Assembly: GCA_028565635.1 (NCBI GenBank)
Contig: JAOXYB010062502.1
Coordinates: forward strand, 1 to 10,543
Source: Phoronis ovalis
Lineage: Eukaryota > Phoronida > Phoronidae
Direction of reading: 5' to 3'
DNA length: 10,543 bases
Both the position numbers and the translations under genes were made by a program. This document shows positions 1-6,163 of the stretch, one piece after another (the first letter of the stretch is position 1; every line of letters begins with the position of its first letter). The notes below the pieces were generated by a model. That model was not told the DNA's origin. It did no database searches and saw nothing but the letters and a program-made list of their open reading frames with translations.

Positions 1-265
1 AATCTATGGCCTTCCTAGAACCACCTTTGAATCGTCCAGGTAGCGCTTCGTCTTCGCGTCTATAGACTTATTGTTACGTGCCCTCTCGGGAACAAACATG
101 GCCGCCAGTCGGTCATATTGGAAGTAATTGAGGTCAAAAGTATAACCGACCTGCGCTATATTTACCCTGTGCCGAATATGAAACCGATCGGGTAAAAACT
201 GAAGCTGTTATCGTGAGACAAAGGAAAGTGTTACATACGACAACCAAAACGCCTACACTACGACA
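1..265. promoter_or_regulatory. CpG-rich patch, possible promoter or young repeat
   Basis: I count about 18 CpG dinucleotides here by eye, against about six in the next 1250 bases. In an AT-rich genome that loses CpG by methylation, such a patch is usually an unmethylated promoter or a recently inserted repeat. Read on the minus strand, the stretch around 93-104 has a CCATGTT core like a YY1 initiator site, and a GGAAG that could suit an ETS factor lies at 119-123 on the plus strand. These short matches are weak evidence. The patch lies upstream of, or inside an intron of, the Tollip-like gene, and no transcript start can be proved. Confidence 0.3.
4..99 (-). CDS. Possible short first coding exon, unidentified
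   Basis: A minus-strand reading frame opens with ATG at 99-97 (G at -3) and runs 31 codons to a TAG at 6-4. The peptide is basic and includes the run DAKTKRYLDDSK. A possible splice donor, AAG|GTGGTT, at 25/24 would end an exon after 25 codons in phase 0. I recognise no family. The case rests only on the CpG-rich setting, the clean start and the non-repetitive composition, so it may be chance. If real, it would be a gene diverging leftward out of the window. Confidence 0.13.
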   Translation of the reverse strand: MFVPERARNNKSIDAKTKRYLDDSKVVLGRP

Positions 266-266
266 A

Positions 267-298
267 TATGCCCATCCACCACTATGTGGATGGGCATA
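267..298. repeat. Perfect 13-bp inverted repeat with 6-nt loop
   Basis: The arms are TATGCCCATCCAC (267-279) and GTGGATGGGCATA (286-298), separated by CACTAT. The pairing is perfect and includes seven G-C pairs, well above background in this AT-rich DNA. An A-rich stretch with AATAAA (304-309) follows. It marks the right boundary of the CpG-rich patch. It could be the 3' hairpin of a retroelement tail, a fold-back remnant or an RNA structure, and I cannot tell which. Confidence 0.8.
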
Positions 299-1554
299 AA
301 AACAATAAAAGTTGGGTGAAGGTGTAATTAACTGGTGGTATAATCCTTACCTCTTAGCTTATAGTTTACGTTAGAAGTATCTTATTTTCCAATACCTGGG
401 TGAGTTACAGGTTTGCTCATAGGCATTAAGGGTTACATCAGTCAGGAATGTTATCTCAGCTTTTTGAGCATAATCACTATAAAAGTAAATGATATAGCCT
501 GCATAATAGTATAGACAGTAATATTCATGACCTGTCCTCTATTTTCGATAAATGTGGTATTTGAAATGATGGGATTATATTCAGTAAAATATTTTATTTT
601 ATTTCATAAGCAATTTAAATGTTTTCTCAATTCGCTGGTAAATTTCAGTGTGGAAATGTACATTATTGTGAAAGTTAGCTAGACAAGTAAGTACTTGTGT
701 TTTTGAAACAAGGCTTGTATTTCAATAAATATTAAATTTATAAGGACTTTGATTCTACTGAAACTCTCTATTTTGATTTAGTAATATAAATTTTGGATTT
801 ATTTGAACTTTGCAGCTCGTCATTATGCAAGTATTTAGGGCCTAGAGTACAATTTTGGCAACCTGTTTTGATGGTTCTCATTGTACCCTAGACTGACATC
901 AGTCGTTAGAAACATTGATTGAAGTTTTTTAATAAATGCATTATAGTACTAAAATACATAAAATAGTTGCTAGAATAAACTGGTAAGCTCTCTGCAATTT
1001 TGTGCACTATCATATGTTTATGTGGTCTACTGTATGTTTATGCTTTTTATATGTTTCTATGTGTAAAGCTAGGAGTGCCATATATTTTTCTCCTTTAAAT
1101 TGAAAGCTAAGACTGTCAGACTATTTTGTCTTTTACATTTTTAGACAAATCTTTTAAATGACTTTTTAAGAAAATTATTTTTTAGGACATTTTTTTTTTC
1201 AGATTATCCTTGTTTAATATTAAATTTCTTTTTAAAGGATTATGTAACTGATCTGCTCGCCTAGGTCAAAGCATGTTTCTACTAGGCACAAGTATTTGTT
1301 CTACATGGATTCAAAAATTCCCATCTCTGACTATGTATTTTATCTGCTGTAAAATATTTATTTTAAGCATTTCCTTCAGAGTTTTGGGATTCCAGTCATG
1401 CAAAGCAGTTCCAATTAATATGTAGCCAAGTTATAAAATACATGTTAGCTTTGTGGATAAGCTTGATATCAGCACAGTATAAACCAAAACTTAGAAACAC
1501 TGGAGTAATAATCATTCACTGCAATACTTCACTAACTTACATTCTTTTGCACAG
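299..1554 (+). other. Intron-like DNA upstream of the last Tollip exon
   Basis: I see no coding exon here: every frame is broken often, no stretch resembles the Tollip C2 domain, and CpG is scarce. It is best read as the intron before the last Tollip exon, whose earlier exons would then lie left of the window. The 3' end is well formed, with a branch-point-like CTAAC at 1532-1536, a pyrimidine-rich stretch and ACAG ending at 1554. A second acceptor-like site, a long T run plus CAG ending near 1202, is not followed by an open coding frame. Confidence 0.55.
842..891. repeat. Imperfect 12-bp inverted repeat
   Basis: CTAGAGTACAAT (842-853) and ATTGTACCCTAG (880-891) are inverted copies with one mismatch, separated by 26 bases. 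No known element is recognised. It may be a remnant of a small fold-back element or chance. Confidence 0.4.
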
Positions 1555-1763
1555 GTGCAGTATATGTTCAAGGTGCTCCAGGTCAGCAGGTGCAACACCA
1601 GCAACCAGCAGTGCAGGCTTACCAACCCAAGGAGGAGGACATTAAACAAATTAAAGAGCTTTTTCCCAACATGGATGATGAAGTAATCAAATCTATACTG
1701 GAAGCCAACCGAGGTAACAAAGATGCCAGTATAAATGCTTTGTTGACAATAAACTCTGAATAA
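1555..1763 (+). CDS. TOLLIP: Tollip-like protein, last coding exon with CUE domain (partial gene)
   Basis: This exon encodes the C-terminal 68 residues of a Toll-interacting protein. It opens after ACAG at 1551-1554 with two bases of a split codon and ends at TAA 1761-1763. The first 24 or so residues form a Gln- and Pro-containing linker. The remainder is a CUE domain with the conserved LFP motif (local residues 35-37), the stretch NRGNKDASINALL (51-63) that is typical of Tollip, and the CUE di-leucine (62-63). CUE domains bind ubiquitin. In animals Tollip joins ubiquitinated cargo to endosomal sorting with Tom1, dampens Toll/IL-1 receptor signalling through IRAK, and acts in selective autophagy. 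The expected N-terminal Tom1-binding and C2 regions are not in this window. Another CUE protein is possible, but the C-terminal sequence fits Tollip best. A second acceptor at 1559-1560 would keep the same frame. Confidence 0.88.
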
Positions 1764-2610
1764 ACTGTGCTTGCTAGAACTGTGGACAGATGCGATGTTA
1801 ATAGTGAGTTGTCAGACTTCAGTCATAGTCTATTCCAACAATTGGTCTACTAACAATCATTTACATAGTATTCTAAATTCCTTAACTGAGATATTTCATT
1901 ATGCAAGAAATTGTGGAAATGTTAACAAATGTAAAATGAAAAGGCAAAATTTGTGCACCACTTCACTATGATTAAATACTACCCAAGTGCTTATGAGCTA
2001 GTGAGACCAGTGAAGCTGGTAAAATAATTTTCTTTGATCGTTCCTTTTACATACATGTAAGTATTTATATAGACTTTGTAGTGTTAAAATATATTCAAAA
2101 CCACAAAGGTTCTGTTTGGAGTAAATGCTTTACTGCTGATCGTAATTGTAAATGGTCATCTTTTATTAAATCACTATTAAAATCCCATATGCATACATCA
2201 TTGATGCCAAACATTTGTATAACTACTTTATAATTATGGAATAAAATATTTATTAAAACTCTACAATAAATGCCTATTAAAAACAATGCACACACAGTAT
2301 TAAATGCACCATCAGTATCAATGATAATTACAGTAGGTTTCCGAGTTATGCTCTCTGATAAAGTACTAAATACTGGTTTGTGACAGTTACTCCGATTTTT
2401 CTGCCGTTATCAGCTTAGTCTGTTAGGTAATAGCTAAGGAATCAAAGAATCCCGAACGGTTTCTAAAACGCGGCATAGATCAACGCGAAATGTCCTTTAT
2501 ACCAGAGCACAATGTTTCACACTTAGTGACCATTCAGCCTATTTAGGTACTTGCATGTATTTAGAGGGAAAGGGGACAAACTTAGTTTCCTACAGATGTG
2601 AAAGGGTCAT

Positions 2611-2760
2611 ATTTTATTTTCGTGTGGTGAGATTCATTGAATTTTATTTCTGTCCATGCAATGCGATAAACGTTATGTTTTACTTTCGTGTTTTGGGGTT
2701 GCAATAATTTGTTTATGCAATAAGATTATCATTTTTTACTTCTGTGCAATGAGATTGAAC
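2611..2760 (+). repeat. Degenerate tandem repeat, about four units of 30-35 bases
   Basis: Four stretches share the plan TTTTAYTTYYGTG followed by an AATGAGATT-like half. They begin near 2611, 2641, 2677 and 2731. The best conserved parts are ATTTTATTTTCGTG, ATTTTATTTCTGT, GTTTTACTTTCGTG and TTTTTTACTTCTGTG, and then GTGAGATT, AATGCGAT, GGGGTTGC and AATGAGATT. The spacing is irregular, so this is an old, decayed array if it is one. The function is unknown. Confidence 0.4.
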
Positions 2761-2894
2761 ACTTTCCCGTACCCCCTCCATTTCAGTCTCATACACAGAA
2801 TTTTGCAGAATGCAAGCATGATAAATAGATCCCTAGAGTATGCTATAAACATTCTGAATGGCCGTCCATGCAATTTATAATTATCTTCTTAAGA

Positions 2895-2919
2895 GTGCAG
2901 CCTGTCATAGGCTGTGCAC
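2895..2919. repeat. Short bulged hairpin
   Basis: GTGCAGCCT (2895-2903) pairs with AGGCTGTGCAC (2909-2919) around a 5-base loop, with a 2-base bulge. It is a plausible RNA stem in the spacer between the two genes and has no known family. Confidence 0.4.
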
Positions 2920-3453
2920 AACCTGTTTATGAATGTAATTATATATTGTTGAGGTGGGAAAGGGCCGATTGTAGAAGTTTATGACTTGTGCTTCATGAAA
3001 AGGCAATTTTATTCCCTTTGAGCTGCTGTCACTACCCTCCTCCCATTTCCCTCGTCAGTGTCCTGTCACAGCAGATATTTCTGACATCATTTTACCGCAT
3101 CGCAAACTAGTATTTTGTATATACGGGAGAGCATACCTCGGAAACCTACTGTAATAGTTCTTGGATATTTTGCCAGAGGCCTAAATTCTGACACCAGATC
3201 GTGTTTTACAAACCAATTTTTTTATGGCATTTATAACACCTTAACAATGCATATTATATTTCAGCAAATCTCTGAACAAAGGTTAAATGACAGCCCACTG
3301 GGGAAGCTCAAAGCTCTTACCTTCTTAATAATTTTAATCCAATCACCAGTCCAAATTCTTACTAATTGTTAGCTCCATATAAGAAAGTAACATGCATAAA
3401 AGTACAAAAAACCTCCATCTCATAATCTCATTATTTAACATACCAAAAGTGGT

Positions 3454-3473
3454 AATAAACAACAATGTGTGTG
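3454..3473 (+). terminator. Candidate distal Tollip poly(A) signal
   Basis: AATAAA at 3454-3459 is followed by TGTGTGTG at 3466-3473, a GU-rich downstream element. The gap of six bases is shorter than usual. Use of this site would give Tollip a 3' UTR of about 1.7 kb, which is not unusual for the gene but is unproven. Confidence 0.3.
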
Positions 3474-3499
3474 ATCTTAAATGCAGAGATTCACACACA
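3466..3499. repeat. Inverted repeat TGTGTGTGA / TCACACACA
   Basis: The 9-bp arms at 3466-3474 and 3491-3499 are perfect inverted copies with a 16-base spacer. Each arm supplies a GU-rich tract to the transcript coming from its own side, so one palindrome can serve both converging genes. Confidence 0.7.
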
Positions 3500-3530
3500 A
3501 AAACATGCAAAATGTCTCGGTTCTTTTATT
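3491..3530 (-). terminator. Poly(A) signal and downstream element of the FHL gene
   Basis: On the minus strand AATAAA lies at 3530-3525. After about 21 bases comes the GU-rich stretch GTTTTTGTGTGTGA (3504-3491). This order and spacing match a standard animal cleavage and polyadenylation site. Cleavage near 3505-3515 gives a 3' UTR of roughly 220-230 bases. Confidence 0.65.
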
Positions 3531-3733
3531 TGCACAGAAATGCGCTAGAATGCTAAAAATATACAGATTACAGAGTATCTGCTATGCATACAAAATAAAT
3601 ATTTGCATAGAATGCAAGAAAACAGTACCAAGTACTAAGACATATATAAAATCCCCTATTAACCTTTTAAAAAGTGACAGAATAATCCATTTGGGACTGC
3701 AGATATCCCTACTCAACATATTGACTAGAATAT
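3510..3733 (-). other. 3' UTR of the FHL gene
   Basis: This stretch runs from the TAA at 3736-3734 to the inferred cleavage site. It is AT-rich and contains no recognisable conserved element. The right-hand limit follows from the stop codon. The left-hand limit is inferred from the AATAAA and GU-rich element. Confidence 0.55.
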
Positions 3734-3882
3734 TTACTTTCCACACTCTGGACACAAGATATCTTCTCCATTAGTAAGGAAGCCTCTTCCAACCATGCAA
3801 GCGTCACATTTACAACAAACGAAACATTCACTGTGCCAATGACGGTCCTCAAATGAAATATATTTGGTACCACCACTTAATC
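3734..3882 (-). CDS. FHL2: FHL coding exon 5 (most of LIM4)
   Basis: The acceptor is TTTCAG ending at 3883. The exon supplies the last two bases of the Gly237 codon, then 48 residues and TAA at 3736-3734. It holds H253, C256, C259 and C262, then C280 and C283. The ends of human FHL2 and this protein share the pattern GRGFLT...DILCP.CGK. Extra cysteines at 260 and 265 are not zinc ligands in the consensus. Confidence 0.93.
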
Positions 3883-6125
3883 CTGAAAGATATAGCATCG
3901 CAGGTCATGCACCTTTAACCAAAACTAAATGATACAAGACACTGAAATATTTCTCTTTTAGCGAGGGAATAAGTAAAATATAATTAAATTTGGTCATAAA
4001 CGTTAGAAATTCAGATTTGTTACAGGAGGGAAAGTCCAAGTTTAACACAAGACAATAATTGTTATTCAAATGTAACCTTTACATACTTTACAGATAGCAA
4101 ATAAAAAATGTGTGGCTTTTTGCATTAGAATTTTTGAGAGACAAATTATCATTTTAACAAATAATAAAATTACCGGTAATTGGGTTGAAGCACCTGCAGC
4201 ATTTTTTAGCAAACTTATCACCATAGCACTGTGCACAGAAAGGTTGCTCATCCTTGGATGTAAATTTCTCACCATGCAGTTCACTGTTACATTCTGCACA
4301 TGTGAAACACTCCCGATGATAGCTGTCTCCTTTATATGTAACCCCTCCTTTACTAATAACCTGTCAAAACAAATAATTTACATCAGCATTAATTACTGGT
4401 AGTCCAAATTAACAAAGCAACTTACCAATTTCAGAAACAAGTCACATATGCCAATAAAGTGTAGTGTTATGTGCAAAATAATGTAAATCACACGATCTTA
4501 TACTGTTGAACTGAATTTTTGTAAGTTGCCATATTTGTCAACAGGTACTATTCGAGCAAGGAAATAGTCCCGATTTTTGTCAAATTGTCCTGTGTCCATC
4601 TTTTTAAAGCAGAATAAAAAAAAATTCTAGAATGCACAAGACTGTACCCCAAATATTCTAAAACATTTCAGGGTGCATGCCCCAGTTTTGCTTTTTGCCC
4701 TGTGTGAGCTCGCCAGGATATTTATTGTCCAAATGTCCCAAATGTTCAAAAGTTTGGCAAATATGCATAGCAAACAGTGGTACATGTCAAGATTCACTTT
4801 TCATGAAGACTGCTACATGAAATCTACCAGTAAAAAAGGTTTACAATATTGCAGTATTTTCATACATGTTAGGTGTCATTTTGCACACATTAAATGCCTG
4901 CTCACTTATTTAAGCTGTTGCCTGCCTACAGAAAGATGAAATACTTACCCCAGAGCACTTAACACATCTTAGGGCAAATTGATCCTCATAACACGGGATA
5001 CAAACAACATCAGAATCACGGGGAATAAACTTTTGACCAGCTATTGATTGCTTACACACCAAGCATGTAAAACATTCCTCGTGGTATTGTTGTCCCTTGT
5101 ATTCAAATTTCTTCATTCCTGTGAAAATCCCAACATTAAGTTTGTTTAGTTATTTAAATAGCATAATTTTTTTTGTAAAAAAAAAAGGTATTTTGTGTAA
5201 TAGTTAGTCATAGGTCCTAATTATAATACCATAAAAAAACTGTGCTGAGAGGAGGAAAACAGCTTAGAAATAAACTTAAAGATCAATTTTTACTTTCCGT
5301 GATTACCCTAGAGGCAATTCACACAACAGCTGGTGAGCTGGTCATGTCATTTTCTAAATTACAGTCAGAGTCATGCTGCTGCGATACCAAAACACAGCTT
5401 ATCAGCCTATTGAAAGAGTTGTTTAGAGATCACTTTGTCTGGTGAAAGCGATGAGAAAGGGCACATTAATTCTGTTGATTAGTATCATGTACTGATATAT
5501 CATACCCCCAATTTTACTTATAATAAATGACTAGAACTGATTTTTAGCTCTTTGACAATGAAAATCAAAATACCTGATCGAAACAGGTCTTTACATTGGT
5601 CACATCGTGGTGCAAAGTTCTGATCATAGCAGTTAGCACAATAAAGCGCATCATCTTTACAGGCAAATGGCTGGTCGACCAATGTGCTCTGACAGTCAAA
5701 ACATTTGAAGCACTTCTCATGCCAGTGTCGCTCCTTGTAAGATAAATCCTACAAAAACATATCACACTATGGTTCTCATTTTTTTCCAAATCAATATCAT
5801 ATGTCAATTAAAATTCAAAAACACTGGAATCATTAATACAGAAGGGGATACAGATATAATACATTTTTTTCTTGGTCTAACAGTAATTGTAACATGTAGC
5901 ACTGACTAAATATCTTTTTTAATGAAACCCTCTATGAGCAGCTAATACCTTGCAATCAGCTCCGATGGGGGATGAGCATTGCTCGCAAGTGTTAGCAAAT
6001 GTCTCATCGAAGCACAATATGCAGTACATATTTTCATCACGAAGTATGTACCTATGACCCACTAGAGATTTTTTACACTTGAAACAGTTAAATGATTCAT
6101 TTTCTTGACTGGTGTCCTCATCCAT
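3734..6125 (-). CDS. FHL2: Four and a half LIM domains protein (FHL2-like), complete coding region, five exons
   Basis: The spliced exons 6125-5949, 5748-5574, 5118-4949, 4360-4174 and 3882-3734 encode 285 residues; vertebrate FHL2 has 279. The N-terminal half LIM uses C14, C17, C35 and C38. LIM1 uses C47, C50, H69, C72, C75, C78, C96 and C99. LIM2 runs from C108 to C160, LIM3 from C169 to C219 and LIM4 from C228 to C283. Every zinc ligand is present. The start has A at -3 and G at +4, and an in-frame TGA six bases upstream excludes a longer form. FHL proteins bind no DNA. They are LIM-only scaffolds that shuttle between focal adhesions, actin or muscle Z-discs and the nucleus, where they act as cofactors of transcription. 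Assignment to the FHL family is firm. The symbol marks the closest named member, and orthology within FHL1/2/3/5 is unresolved because an invertebrate would normally have one ancestral gene. Confidence 0.93.
3883..4173 (-). other. FHL intron 4 (291 bp)
   Basis: This is a GT-AG intron in phase 1 with donor GTAATT and acceptor TTTCAG. The donor lies in a perfect 12-bp palindrome, ATTACCGGTAAT, at 4169-4180. Nothing else is recognised. Confidence 0.88.
4174..4360 (-). CDS. FHL2: FHL coding exon 4 (LIM3 body and start of LIM4)
   Basis: The exon opens after GACAG with Val175 and ends with the first base of the Gly237 codon, 187 bases in all. It holds H189, C192, C195, C198, C216 and C219 of LIM3, and C228 and C231 of LIM4. 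The start VISKGGVTY corresponds to the ITTGGVTY segment of vertebrate FHL2. Confidence 0.93.
4361..4948 (-). other. FHL intron 3 (588 bp)
   Basis: This is a phase 0 GT-AG intron with the consensus donor GTAAGT and acceptor TTGACAG. No exon, RNA gene or clear repeat is seen inside it. The open frames in it are AT-rich chance frames. Confidence 0.88.
4949..5118 (-). CDS. FHL2: FHL coding exon 3 (LIM2 body and start of LIM3)
   Basis: The acceptor is TTCACAG at 5125-5119. Two bases complete Gly118, and 56 codons follow, to Gly174. It holds H130, C133, C136, C139, C157 and C160 of LIM2, and C169 and C172 of LIM3. The ATG at 5116-5114 is an internal Met119, not a start. Confidence 0.94.
5119..5573 (-). 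other. FHL intron 2 (455 bp)
   Basis: This is a phase 1 GT-AG intron with donor GTATTT and acceptor TTCACAG. A run of eight T, then GT, then ten A (5167-5186) can fold on itself. Nothing else is recognised. Confidence 0.88.
5574..5748 (-). CDS. FHL2: FHL coding exon 2 (LIM1 body and start of LIM2)
   Basis: The exon opens after TGTAG with Asp60 (DLSYKERHWHEKC, very close to vertebrate FHL2). After 58 codons it ends with the first base of Gly118. It holds H69, C72, C75, C78, C96 and C99 of LIM1, and C108 and C111 of LIM2. Confidence 0.94.
5749..5948 (-). other. FHL intron 1 of the coding region (200 bp)
   Basis: This is a phase 0 GT-AG intron with donor GTATTA and acceptor TTTTTGTAG. It is the shortest intron of the gene and contains nothing recognisable. 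Confidence 0.88.
5949..6125 (-). CDS. FHL2: FHL coding exon 1 (half LIM and start of LIM1)
   Basis: It encodes 59 residues from Met1 to Lys59 and ends AAG|GTATTA. It holds the half LIM (C14, C17, C35, C38) and the first pair of LIM1 (C47, C50). The segment FANTC..C..PIG.DCK matches vertebrate FHL proteins closely. The 13 residues before the first cysteine are acidic and about seven longer than in FHL2. Confidence 0.94.
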
Positions 6126-6163
6126 AGTTCAAATTTCAGCAAACTGTTATATAACCAGATAAT
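6126..6163 (-). other. 5' UTR part of FHL exon 1, with in-frame stop
   Basis: TGA at 6131-6129 is in frame with the ATG at 6125, so no upstream exon can extend the protein. An acceptor-like TTTTATTACAG ends at 6164, and a weaker one (TATAACAG) ends at 6144. Either would join a non-coding upstream exon. Transcription could instead start nearby. Confidence 0.5.

Larger units (their letters stand above)
1764..3453 (+). other. Tollip 3' UTR and intergenic DNA
   Basis: No gene is recognised. Open frames here are short, AT-rich and unlike any known protein. The left part is presumably Tollip 3' UTR. AATAAA hexamers occur at 1748-1753, 1759-1764 (overlapping the stop codon), 2240-2245 and 2265-2270, none with a clear GU-rich element after it. 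From about 2330 to 3200 CpG becomes several times commoner, which suggests untranscribed, unmethylated or younger sequence. A degenerate repeat lies at 2611-2760 and a small hairpin at 2895-2919. Confidence 0.5.

Noticed and set aside
1189-1202. Strong-looking 3' splice site (T run plus CAG)
   Set aside because: No open frame or protein resemblance follows it, and no downstream donor gives a sensible exon.
1442-1645. 67-codon plus-strand frame over the Tollip exon start
   Set aside because: It is in the wrong frame for the CUE domain and begins in the intron.
3481-3774. 97-codon plus-strand frame
   Set aside because: It lies antisense to the FHL 3' UTR and last exon, has AT-driven composition, and resembles no known protein.
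4066-4402. Open frames on both strands across FHL coding exon 4
   Set aside because: Both are shadows of exon 4. The real frame gives LIM3 with all its zinc ligands.
5114-5116. ATG at 5116 as start of a one-LIM protein
   Set aside because: It sits two bases inside exon 3, right after a good acceptor, and the upstream exons join in frame, so it is internal Met119.
5167-5186. T8-GT-A10 self-complementary run in FHL intron 2
   Set aside because: It is simple A and T runs in AT-rich intron. Similar runs are common and no function is implied.
5565-5807. 80-codon minus-strand frame
   Set aside because: It is a shadow of FHL coding exon 2 in another frame plus intron sequence. The true frame (5748-5574) gives a clean LIM domain.
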